Assembly: GCF_003751505.1 (NCBI RefSeq)
Contig: NZ_RJVB01000001.1
Location: forward strand, 560,027-624,026
DNA: 64,000 bases
Origin: Erwinia sp. JUb26
Lineage (GTDB): Bacteria; Pseudomonadota; Gammaproteobacteria; Enterobacterales; Enterobacteriaceae
Reading direction: 5' to 3'
Position 1 is the first letter of the stretch. Each line of letters begins with the position of its first letter. The notes beneath the pieces are model-generated. The model worked only from the letters and a program-made list of their open reading frames with translations. It did not search any database and had not been told where the DNA came from. This document shows, one piece after another, positions 26,409 to 33,708 of this stretch. The position numbers and the translations under genes are program-made.

Positions 26409-26724
26409 GAGCTTTGTCCCTGTTTTCTGATGAGTATTCGCGGCTTAGCTCAACGATTCGGATCCGATAAAAAGCAAAAATTGACCGGCGACCCTCCTCC
26501 TGGGCGGCTTTATGAAGCACGTTGCTTTTCCATTGGCGTACCGCATCTTCATCCCGCCACCAGGATAGCGAAAGTATCTTGCCCGGGGTCGTCAGGCTCT
26601 GGAACCGTTCAATGGAGATAAAACCCTCGATATCCGCCAGCAGCGGTTTTAACTCTGCGGCCAGCTGCAGGTAACGCGCCTGCTGTGCCGGGGTCACATC
26701 TGCTTCAAAAAGTACGGCAATCAT
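26401..26724 (-). CDS. Antibiotic-biosynthesis-monooxygenase-fold protein
   Basis: A 107-residue ferredoxin-like ABM-fold protein. The pattern [10 protein letters not shown], then [15 protein letters not shown], then [17 protein letters not shown] is typical for cofactor-independent monooxygenases or their inactive relatives. Substrate is unknown. It is first in the operon ABM-ACT-ArsR and overlaps the ACT gene by eight bases. The 164-base gap upstream, shared with a divergent small gene, should hold the promoter. Confidence 0.87.
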   Translation of the reverse strand: MIAVLFEADVTPAQQARYLQLAAELKPLLADIEGFISIERFQSLTTPGKILSLSWWRDEDAVRQWKSNVLHKAAQEEGRRSIFAFYRIRIVELSREYSSENRDKAHA

Positions 26725-26888
26725 TTTTCTGCCCTGTGGTTGTGAAAACTGGGCTTCACTTTATCGCTATCAGATATTTATGCTTCGGCGACGAGCGAAC
26801 TATGCCTGTTGCAGTTGGGGAAAAGGGGGAACGTGGAGGGCGTCATCATCGTCTAAACTTAAGGTTCCGCCAGTAAAAGGAGAAAGCA

Positions 26889-27035
26889 ATGTCGAAGTCT
26901 GAACACCAATCCGACCAGCAGCGCAGAAAAGAGAAGGATCATCCGGCGAAAGACGATCCGCGGGAACACGGGGAAATTCCACGAGCGCCGGATAACAGCG
27001 ACGATGATGAGAGAGATCCACTGGATAAACAGTAA
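26889..27035 (+). CDS. Small highly charged hydrophilic protein (48 aa)
   Basis: Opens MSKSEHQSDQQRRKEKDHPA and ends DERDPLDKQ; about half of the residues are charged and there is no hydrophobic core, so it is probably disordered. AAAGGAG precedes the ATG at eight bases, which strongly supports translation. I do not recognise a family. Similar short charged proteins in enterics are often stress-induced. It is divergent from the ABM operon. Confidence 0.6.
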   Translation: MSKSEHQSDQQRRKEKDHPAKDDPREHGEIPRAPDNSDDDERDPLDKQ

Positions 27036-27128
27036 ATCCGGGCGGTGAGAAGTATTGAATCTACAATCCTGGCCCGCACATACACCAGAGCGGGCAAAGG
27101 TTTCAACCTGAATGATTAGCGCGAATAT

Positions 27129-27317
27129 TTACTCAGCCATGCTCGCCTCGCAGGCGAGCTTCAGCCGATTGTGCACGTCCGGCGGGATCGGCGCGGTCAT
27201 CATCATCCGGTAATTGCGGCAGGCTGGGGTTTCTTCGTGCGGCTGCGGTGGCTTCTTCTCCGAGCAGGCGATAATGACAAGGGGTAAAGCGAGCGAAAGC
27301 AATAGTTTGATTTTCAC
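27129..27317 (-). CDS. Small lipoprotein (62 aa)
   Basis: The frame starts at a GTG (complement of 27315-27317) behind GGAGACAG and reads VKIKLLLSLALPLVIIACSEKK, a signal peptide ending in an IIA-Cys lipobox. After processing only about 45 residues remain, with two further cysteines (PACRNYR and KLACEAS) that could form a disulfide. An upstream in-frame ATG at 27356 would add 13 residues before the signal and lacks a ribosome site. Unknown function; an outer-membrane or periplasmic anchor is expected. Confidence 0.65.
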   Translation of the reverse strand: MKIKLLLSLALPLVIIACSEKKPPQPHEETPACRNYRMMMTAPIPPDVHNRLKLACEASMAE

Positions 27318-27529
27318 CCTGTCTCCTTTTGATGGTGTCAGCACTGACGAAAACAAGATGCGCAGGGTAACCTAAAAAATCGATTCTTACCGCAAAGCGT
27401 GACGGATGTTAAGATTTTGTTAGATAGCGATTGCGATGGAATCATTTATTTCATTATTCTCCACCTACGGTTTTCGCATTTCATTTTGCGTCCGCAGCCT
27501 TCACCCCGATCTGCCTCTGGAGAAGAATA

Positions 27530-28447
27530 ATGAAACATCTGAAGAAAATTTTGCTGGTCGCTGCACTGAGCTGTTCCACATCTGCACTGGCAGAAACCAT
27601 CGGCGTGTCGATGGCCTATTTTGACCAGAACTTTTTGACCATTATCCGCCATGCAATTGATAAAGAAGCCAAAGACCGCGGCGTGAAGGTGCAGTTTGAA
27701 GACGCGCGTGGCGATGTCGGGCGCCAGACGGACCAGGTGCAGAGCTTTATCAGCGCCGGGGTCGATGCGATTATTGTCGACCCGGTAAACTCGGCGGGTA
27801 CGCCAGCGATGACTAAACTGGTCACCGCGGCGAAAATTCCGCTGGTGTACGTCAACCGCACGCCGGGCGACCCGAAACTGCCGCCGGGCGTCGTTTTTGT
27901 CGGTTCCGATGAGAAGCAGTCGGGCACCCTGCAAATGGAAGAGCTGGCGCGCCAGGCAAACTACGAAGGTAAAGTTGCCGTGATGATCGGCAACCTGACC
28001 GACGCCGGTGCGCTGCAGCGTACCAAAGACGTGGAACAGGTCGTGGCCAAATACCCGAAAATGAAGGTGGTGCAGAAGCAAACCGCGAACTATTCCCGCA
28101 ATGAGGGGATGGATCTGATGCTGAACTGGCTGACCAACGGCGAAGAGATTGATATCGTCGCCGCGAACAACGATGAGATGGCGATTGGCGCGATTATGGC
28201 GCTTCAGCAGGCCGGTAAAAAAGACAGCAAAGTGCTGGTGGGCGGGATTGATGCCACGCCGGACGGCCTGAAAGCGCTGGCCAGCGGTAAGATGCAGGTC
28301 ACCGTATTCCAGGACGCCGTTGGCCAGGGTAAAGCCTCCGTTGATGTGGCGCTGCGCATGGTTAAAGGCGAAAAGCTGGACTCCTACCACTGGATCCCGT
28401 TTGAGCTAGTGACCCAGGCTAATATGAAGCAGTACGAGAATAAATAA
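27530..28447 (+). CDS. RbsB-like sugar-binding periplasmic protein (orphan)
   Basis: A 305-residue type I periplasmic binding protein. The signal peptide is MKHLKKILLVAALSCSTSALA, cleaved before ETIG. The ribose/xylose family pattern is clear: GVSMAYFDQNFLTIIRHAID, AGVDAIIVDPVNSAGTPAMT and VAANNDEMAIGAIMAL. The ATG at 27530 is chosen over an upstream in-frame ATG because GGAGAAG precedes it and the signal peptide starts there. No ABC ATPase or permease gene is adjacent, so it must use a system encoded elsewhere or act as a receptor. A good terminator follows at once, so it is monocistronic. Confidence 0.88.
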   Translation: MKHLKKILLVAALSCSTSALAETIGVSMAYFDQNFLTIIRHAIDKEAKDRGVKVQFEDARGDVGRQTDQVQSFISAGVDAIIVDPVNSAGTPAMTKLVTAAKIPLVYVNRTPGDPKLPPGVVFVGSDEKQSGTLQMEELARQANYEGKVAVMIGNLTDAGALQRTKDVEQVVAKYPKMKVVQKQTANYSRNEGMDLMLNWLTNGEEIDIVAANNDEMAIGAIMALQQAGKKDSKVLVGGIDATPDGLKALASGKMQVTVFQDAVGQGKASVDVALRMVKGEKLDSYHWIPFELVTQANMKQYENK

Positions 28448-28471
28448 TCTACCGACAAGGCAATGTCAGAT

Positions 28472-28497
28472 AAGGGACCTCAGCGGTCCCTTTTTTA
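28472..28497 (+). terminator. Rho-independent terminator of the sugar-binding gene
   Basis: AAGGGACC (28472-28479) and GGTCCCTT (28485-28492) form an eight-pair stem followed by an uninterrupted T-run. Confidence 0.9.
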
Positions 28498-28559
28498 TTT
28501 ATAATCCTTAAACGAACATTCTGATTCTCACTCTGAGAACGCCAGTAACTGAACGGATT

Positions 28560-29066
28560 ATGAATAAAAAACTGATTATCGCCGGAATCCTTGCTCTCGT
28601 CGCCAGCTATGCCGGGCTGAGGCCGTCAGCCGAACACGGCCCGCGCCAGCAGCCATCGCCGTCTCAACAACAGCATACTCAGCAGCAGACCGGGCAGGAT
28701 GCCCTACAGGCAGACGCCTCGCAAACTGATGATATCAATGAACTGACGCAGCAACATCGCGTAGCCAACTACCTTCAGCAGCACCAGCGCCTGCCGGACT
28801 ACTATATGCGTAAGAGTGAGGCGCGCCGCCAGGGCTGGGATCCGTCACGCGGTAATCTGTGCCAGGTGCTGCCGGGAAGGGCCATCGGCGGCGATCGGTT
28901 CAGCAACCGCGAAGGCGGCCTGCCGGAAAAAGCGGGGCGGAAATGGTTTGAAGCGGATGTGAACTATCAGTGCGGGCGGCGCGGCAGCGACCGGATGCTC
29001 TGGTCCAGCGACGGGCTGATATACGTTACCCGCGATCACTATCGCCACTTTGAACAGGTGAACTGA
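28560..29066 (+). CDS. Barnase-family secreted ribonuclease
   Basis: A 168-residue guanyl-specific RNase. Residues 1-20 form a signal peptide or membrane anchor, residues about 25-60 are a Gln/Ser-rich linker, and residues 62-168 match barnase closely (VANYLQQHQRLPDYYMRKSEA, GNLCQVLPGRAIGGDRFSNREG). The catalytic residues correspond: Glu131 (barnase Glu73), Arg141 and Arg145 (Arg83 and Arg87) and His160 (His102). Two cysteines, in NLCQ and NYQC, are absent from barnase and could form a disulfide suitable for the periplasm. The barstar-like gene follows by one base. Likely role is RNA degradation outside the cell or competition; target unknown. Confidence 0.93.
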   Translation: MNKKLIIAGILALVASYAGLRPSAEHGPRQQPSPSQQQHTQQQTGQDALQADASQTDDINELTQQHRVANYLQQHQRLPDYYMRKSEARRQGWDPSRGNLCQVLPGRAIGGDRFSNREGGLPEKAGRKWFEADVNYQCGRRGSDRMLWSSDGLIYVTRDHYRHFEQVN

Positions 29067-29067
29067 G

Positions 29068-29334
29068 ATGCAGCTGGTCAGCTTTGATTTACTCGACGTG
29101 CGCGACGAGCAGGATTTCTATCGGCAGTTCGCGGAGAAATTCGCGCTGGATGGCTTCGGCCATAACCTTGATGCGCTGTGGGACGTGCTGACCGGTGAGG
29201 TGCCGCTGCCGCTGCGCATTGTACTGCGGCATCTGCCGCAGCATCCCGCCGAAGCAGGCCTACAGCGCATTGTTACGGTGATGCGCGAAGCTGAATCCGA
29301 AACGGCGGGGGCCTTTAGCGTCAGAACCCGCTAG
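29068..29334 (+). CDS. Barstar-family ribonuclease inhibitor
   Basis: An 88-residue acidic cytoplasmic protein of the barstar family, as expected for the immunity partner of the RNase just upstream. The conserved parts are LDVRDEQDFYRQFAEKFAL, then GFGHNLDALWDVLTG, whose aspartates bind the barnase active site, and a C-terminal helix. E. coli YhcO is a lone member of this family; here the pair is complete. The gene starts one base after the RNase stop, so the two are co-translated and the inhibitor protects the producer during RNase export. Confidence 0.92.
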   Translation: MQLVSFDLLDVRDEQDFYRQFAEKFALDGFGHNLDALWDVLTGEVPLPLRIVLRHLPQHPAEAGLQRIVTVMREAESETAGAFSVRTR

Positions 29335-29400
29335 CGCATCACTTGCATATCCGAAGTGCCGCCAGTATGGTGTGCGCATCGTTACCGACCCGGACAGAAT

Positions 29401-29676
29401 ATGACTGCGAATCACTCAAAAGACCCGCTCCACGGCGTGACCCTGGAAGCCCTGCTGACCCGTCTGGTGGAGCGCTACGACTGGAGCGGTCTGGCTGCAC
29501 GCATCAATATCAACTGCTTCAAAAGCGACCCCAGCATCAAGTCCAGCTTGAAGTTCCTCCGCCGTACGCCGTGGGCGCGCACCGAAGTTGAAGCGTTGTA
29601 TATTGCCTCGCTTGATGAGCCGCCGGAGATCCCGGCAGACAGTCCGTGGGCGAATCATCGCGGGCGGGATGAATAA
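29401..29676 (+). CDS. DUF2132 (VF530-like) protein
   Basis: A 91-residue small protein of the VF530/DUF2132 family, for which DNA binding has been proposed. The family signature [21 protein letters not shown] is at the N-terminus, followed by [21 protein letters not shown] and [14 protein letters not shown] start at the ATG at 29401, since upstream in-frame codons read non-family sequence. It follows the barstar gene by 66 bases and is closed by a terminator-like hairpin. Confidence 0.88.
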   Translation: MTANHSKDPLHGVTLEALLTRLVERYDWSGLAARININCFKSDPSIKSSLKFLRRTPWARTEVEALYIASLDEPPEIPADSPWANHRGRDE

Positions 29677-29704
29677 TCTGCGATAGCCATGGCAACATTA
29701 AGGT

Positions 29705-29741
29705 AAAGGCCGGTATCTCTAGCGGATAGCGGCTTTTTTTT
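29705..29741 (+). terminator. Terminator after the DUF2132 gene
   Basis: GCCGGTATC and GATAGCGGC pair with one mismatch and are followed by eight Ts. Confidence 0.7.
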
Positions 29742-29846
29742 GCCCGATCGATGCAGTTTCGGAACAGGCTTAATCCTGTTCCGCTTACCCCGGCACGTGA
29801 GGGGCGCTATAATTGACCGTTTATTATTGGCTGGAGAAATCGCCGG

Positions 29847-30812
29847 ATGTTTACCCGTTCTACCCTGACCGTTATCGTTGCCGCAGGAATTCTGAGTGGC
29901 TGTGCAACCCAATCTTCCGGCACGGCCTCGGTCAGTTCCGTTGATGAGAGTTCCCCTGCCAGCGCTCAGACGTCCAGCGTTTATGTGAATACCACGCATA
30001 TTCAGGATCAAAATCAGACTGCATCGACTGCATCAGCGAGCACTCCGGCTTCGGCTTCAACGTCAACCCGCGGCGATGCTAATGCTGGCAGCCCGACGGC
30101 TGTGGCTTCTCAGGCTCCGGCAGCACAAACCGAGGCCGCAGCGGCAGCGGCAGCGCCGCAGAATGCTGCCGCAGATGCGGCAAGTGCCTCCACTCAGTCC
30201 GCAGCAGCAGATACATCGAACGCGCAGGTTCAAAGCACCGCTGCGACCACGGCCGCGGCGACGACAACGGCTACAACGACAGCTTCGGCGGACTCAGCGG
30301 ATAGCAGCGCGGCTCAGGCTTCGGCAGCTCCGGCTGCTTCTGCAGACACCGCCAGCGCGCAGGATCAGACTACTTCAGCAGCTACATCGACAGCCTCGAC
30401 GCCCGCTGCCTCTGCGGAGAGTACGGCGTCAGAAACCGCCGGCATCACCCCCCCGATTGTTCCGGTGGTCACCACCGCAGCTCAGATGCAAATCGACCCG
30501 GTGAATAAACCCCCCGCGCAGTCGGTCATTCACGTTTACCATGCGTTAACCAAGACCGACGACGGTTCGTCGATTATCCTCACGTTGGATGGCAAGGAAG
30601 CGGGCGTGCTCAAGCGCGGCGAAGTGACGTCACTGAGCGTAGCATCGGGTAAGCATAAGCTGGGTGGCTACGTTCGCACACTGTTTGGCATGGGGCGCGT
30701 GACGATCCCTGCGCTGGATATCACCACCTCATCCTGGGCCGTAACCAAAATTTCCTATGCGGTCACCAAAGATAAACCGGGCTTTACGCTGACAAAAAAA
30801 GGGAATAGCTGA
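29847..30812 (+). CDS. Ala/Ser/Thr-rich lipoprotein with DUF2846-like domain
   Basis: A 321-residue lipoprotein. The signal peptide ends in the lipobox LSGC (Cys19). Residues about 30-205 are almost only Ala, Ser, Thr, Gln and Asp with no repeats of fixed length, a likely disordered stalk. Residues about 220-315 are a normal globular domain (SVIHVYHALTKTDDGSSIIL, then VLKRGEVTSLSVASGKHKLGG), which resembles the DUF2846 family of small lipoproteins. The stalk could hold the domain away from the outer membrane. It is convergent with mqo. The DNA of the stalk is GCA/GCC/ACA-rich and prone to length change. Confidence 0.75.
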   Translation: MFTRSTLTVIVAAGILSGCATQSSGTASVSSVDESSPASAQTSSVYVNTTHIQDQNQTASTASASTPASASTSTRGDANAGSPTAVASQAPAAQTEAAAAAAAPQNAAADAASASTQSAAADTSNAQVQSTAATTAAATTTATTTASADSADSSAAQASAAPAASADTASAQDQTTSAATSTASTPAASAESTASETAGITPPIVPVVTTAAQMQIDPVNKPPAQSVIHVYHALTKTDDGSSIILTLDGKEAGVLKRGEVTSLSVASGKHKLGGYVRTLFGMGRVTIPALDITTSSWAVTKISYAVTKDKPGFTLTKKGNS

Positions 30813-30863
30813 GAGCAGGAAGCTTATCGCGGAAGGCTGGTAGCGTTGATGGCTGCGGCGGGA

Positions 30864-30893
30864 TAAAAAAAAGCCCCGGCGAATGCCGGGGCT
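30864..30893 (-). terminator. Rho-independent terminator of mqo
   Basis: AGCCCCGGC (30872-30880) and GCCGGGGCT (30885-30893) pair around a four-base loop. On the minus strand the stem is followed by eight Ts (the A-run 30865-30872). Confidence 0.9.
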
Positions 30894-30907
30894 GCAGGGG
30901 CGTTAAC

Positions 30908-32563
30908 TTACAGCGCCATATCCTGTTTTGCGCTTTCAGCGCGTTTTTCCGGCTGAGCCTGCGGGGCCGCGTCGGTTGCGTGACCCATCTGGATCACCGG
31001 CGGCTTGGTCAGCTGCAGCGTTGCGGCAGTGTCATCCCACACCTGCTGAGTCAGCGCAACGTTGCCGTTCAGCTCCTGACCGTAGCTTGGAACGATTGCA
31101 CGGATCTTGCTCTGCCATTCCGGGCTGTTAAACTGCTCAGGGAACAGTTTTTTCACCACGTTCAGTGCGATTGGCGCAGCGGTAGAGGCGCCCGGGGACG
31201 CACCCAGCAGGGCCGCCACGGTTTTCTGCTGATCGGTCACGATTTCCGTACCCAGTTTCAGCACGCCGCCTTTATCCGCATCTTTCTTGATGATCTGCAC
31301 GCGCTGACCGGCCTGAATCAGCTTCCAGTCTTCTTTGCGTGCGTTCGGATAGTACTCTTTCAGCGCGTCAAAACGGTCATCGTCGCTCAGCATGACCTGG
31401 CCGACCAGGTATTTCACCAGGTCAAAGTTGTCCATGCCCACGTGGGTCATTGGCATAAAGTTGCTGGTGGTGGTGGTGCTCAGCAGGTCGAACAGCGAAC
31501 CGTTTTTCAGGAACTTGGTAGAGAAGGTCGCGAACGGTCCGAACAGCACCACGCGCTTACCGTCAAGGAAACGGGCATCAAGGTGTGGAACGGACATCGG
31601 TGGCGCACCGACGGAAGCCTGACCGTAGACTTTTTCCTGATGCTGTTTAGTGATTTCCGGGTTCTCAGACACCAGGAAGGAACCGCCCACCGGGAAGCCC
31701 GCATAGTTGTCCGCTTCCGGAATACCGGTTTTCTGCAGCAGCTTCAGCGCGCCGCCGCCTGCACCGATAAACACGTATTTCGCATCGACGCTGTGCTTGT
31801 CACCGCTCTTCACGTCGGTGATGGTCACGTGCCAGCTGTTGTCGGCGTTACGCGCGAACTCCGTGGCTTCCGCAGAGGTTTCCAGCGTGAAGTTTTTATC
31901 TTTCTTCAGGCTGCCGATCAGCTGGCGGGTGATCTCGCCGTAGTTGACGTCGGTCCCGACTGGGGTCCAGGTCGCGGCCACTTTCTGCTGCGGATCGCGG
32001 CCTTCAATGACCAGCGGAGCCCACTGTTTGATCTGATTCTGATCGGTGGAGAACTTCATCCCCTGGAACAGGGTGGTCTGCTGCAGCGCCTGATAACGCT
32101 TAGTCAGGTAGTTAACGTTAGCGTCACCCCAGACAAAGCTCATATGCGGCGTAGAGTTTATGAAGGAGTGCGGGTCGTTGAGGATGCCGCGCTTAACCTG
32201 CGCCGTCCAGAACTGGCGGGAAATCATAAACTGTTCGTTGATATCCAGCGCTTTGCTGACGTCAATGGAACCATCCGCGCGCTCCGGCGTGTAGTTCAGC
32301 TCCATATTGGCCGAGTGGCCGGTACCGGCGTTGTTCCATCCGTTGGAAGATTCGAGGGCGACACCGTCCAGTTTCTCAACCATCAGCTGTTTCCAGTCTG
32401 GCTGCAGTTCCTGTAACCAGGTACCCAGCGAAGCACTCATGATGCCGCCGCCGATCAGCAGGACGTCGGTTTTCTGGTTAACTGGCGTTTCAGCATAACT
32501 GGCAGAACAGACGAGCAGCGCTGACAGGGAAAGAACGGGGATAAATCTTCTGGAATTAGACAT
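30908..32563 (-). CDS. mqo: Malate:quinone oxidoreductase
   Basis: A membrane-associated FAD enzyme that oxidises malate to oxaloacetate and passes electrons to quinone, an alternative to malate dehydrogenase in the TCA cycle. The dinucleotide motif [18 protein letters not shown] is near residue 35, followed by [19 protein letters not shown], as in E. coli Mqo. I start at the third in-frame ATG (complement of 32561-32563), giving 551 residues against 548 in E. coli; the protein then has a normal cleavable-looking leader ending SASYAE. An earlier ATG at 32581 would add six residues and has no better ribosome site. The 225-base upstream gap is AT-rich. Confidence 0.94.
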   Translation of the reverse strand: MSNSRRFIPVLSLSALLVCSASYAETPVNQKTDVLLIGGGIMSASLGTWLQELQPDWKQLMVEKLDGVALESSNGWNNAGTGHSANMELNYTPERADGSIDVSKALDINEQFMISRQFWTAQVKRGILNDPHSFINSTPHMSFVWGDANVNYLTKRYQALQQTTLFQGMKFSTDQNQIKQWAPLVIEGRDPQQKVAATWTPVGTDVNYGEITRQLIGSLKKDKNFTLETSAEATEFARNADNSWHVTITDVKSGDKHSVDAKYVFIGAGGGALKLLQKTGIPEADNYAGFPVGGSFLVSENPEITKQHQEKVYGQASVGAPPMSVPHLDARFLDGKRVVLFGPFATFSTKFLKNGSLFDLLSTTTTSNFMPMTHVGMDNFDLVKYLVGQVMLSDDDRFDALKEYYPNARKEDWKLIQAGQRVQIIKKDADKGGVLKLGTEIVTDQQKTVAALLGASPGASTAAPIALNVVKKLFPEQFNSPEWQSKIRAIVPSYGQELNGNVALTQQVWDDTAATLQLTKPPVIQMGHATDAAPQAQPEKRAESAKQDMAL

Positions 32564-32806
32564 TTCTTTAACACACATCAATTAAAGTTTAAAAATTGGA
32601 TTAATATTTTAACGTAATTTGTGATCCAGATAAAAATTTTCTTCACTTTTTTTCACAAATGGTCATATTTCGTTGATATGGCGTGATATTTGCCGATTAG
32701 CACACCGTTCCAAGGCTCAACAAACTCCACGCTCCCGCCTTCAGGTTAAATTTGCGCCTTTCATGCCCATTTGGTTATACTGAAATAACCATTTGGAGGG
32801 CTTGCT

Positions 32807-33250
32807 ATGAGAATGTTTACGCCTGAAGTATCCGTGCCGCGCGTGGAAACGCTGTGGCAGCACGTGGGCCTTAACGTGGCCGACGGCGTTCTGCTGGTGG
32901 GCGAAATTGATAAGGGCCTGGAGGGGGATGTGGCAAACCGCATCGCCAGCTGGGCGCATATCACGCAGTCCGAACTGCGGCGGATCACCGGTATTCCCAG
33001 CACCACTTTCAGCCGCAATATCAAAAAGCGCTTCAGCCCGGATCAGAGCGAGCGGCTGGTGCGCTTTATTCGCGTGCTGGATCGCGCCGTCGATCTGTTT
33101 GAAGGCGATAAGCTTGCCGCGCAGAAGTGGCTGAATGAACCCAGCCGTGCGCTGGGATGGAAAGCGCCGGCCGATCTGCTGGCCTCGGAGTCTGGTGCCT
33201 GGGAGGTGATGCGCCTGATCACCCGTCTGGAGCACGGAGTCTGGTCTTGA
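32807..33250 (+). CDS. Xre/MbcA/ParS-type antitoxin
   Basis: A 147-residue antitoxin for RES-domain toxins. The N-terminal half has the Xre-like DNA-binding helices (ITQSELRRITGIPSTTFSRNIKKRF), and the C-terminal 60 residues have the DUF2384 pattern LVRFIRVLDRAVDLFEGDKLAAQKWLNEPSRALGWKAPADLL, which seals the toxin. It is expected to repress its own promoter in the 225-base gap upstream shared with mqo. It overlaps the toxin gene by four bases (TTGA). Confidence 0.93.
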   Translation: MRMFTPEVSVPRVETLWQHVGLNVADGVLLVGEIDKGLEGDVANRIASWAHITQSELRRITGIPSTTFSRNIKKRFSPDQSERLVRFIRVLDRAVDLFEGDKLAAQKWLNEPSRALGWKAPADLLASESGAWEVMRLITRLEHGVWS

Positions 33251-33705
33251 TCCTCTACCGCCTGACCAAAACCCGCTTCGCGGCCGGTGCCTGGAGCGGG
33301 CAGGGAGCCAAGGAGGCGGGCGGCCGCTGGAACAGCGTGGGCACGGCGATGGTGTACGCCGCCGAGGCGGCTTCACTGACCATGCTGGAAACGCTGGTGC
33401 ACCTGCACGCGGCGAATCTGCTGGACAGCTTTACCCTGCTGTCCATTGACGTCGATGATGATTTGATTCAGATGATCGATAACCAAATTCTTCCCGCCAG
33501 CTGGGCGGCAGCGGAAGCTCCGCTGGAACTGGCGGAGATCGGCGATCGCTGGGTGGAAAGCGGTGATGCGGTGGCGCTCAGAGTGCCGAGCGCGCTGTCG
33601 CCGGTGGAGTTTAACTTCCTGCTTAATCCACGGCACCCGCAGTTTTTAGCGATTGTCAGCAGGGCGGTGAAAATTGACTTCCAGTTCGACAGCCGACTGA
33701 AATAA
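33247..33705 (+). CDS. RES-domain toxin (ParT/Xre-RES type)
   Basis: A 152-residue toxin. Characterised RES toxins degrade NAD+ or ADP-ribosylate targets. The conserved elements are YRLTKTRF, GGRWNSVGTAMVYAAEAASLTMLETLVHL (Arg, Tyr and Glu of the active site) and a C-terminal SPVEFNFLLNPRHP with the family Asn. The start is TTG at 33247, which overlaps the antitoxin stop (33248-33250) and has GGAG seven bases upstream; a longer upstream frame would run through the antitoxin gene. The rare TTG start and coupling probably keep toxin output below antitoxin. Confidence 0.92.
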   Translation: MILYRLTKTRFAAGAWSGQGAKEAGGRWNSVGTAMVYAAEAASLTMLETLVHLHAANLLDSFTLLSIDVDDDLIQMIDNQILPASWAAAEAPLELAEIGDRWVESGDAVALRVPSALSPVEFNFLLNPRHPQFLAIVSRAVKIDFQFDSRLK

Positions 33706-33708
33706 TGG

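Noticed and set aside
29755..29785. CGGAACAGG/CCTGTTCCG hairpin considered as a second terminator
   Set aside because: No T-run on either strand and a better terminator lies just upstream; it could equally be a leader structure.
30980..32416. 478-codon open frame on the plus strand across mqo
   Set aside because: It is the antisense shadow of mqo; the protein sequence is His/Gln/Val-rich and unlike any family, while mqo is certain.
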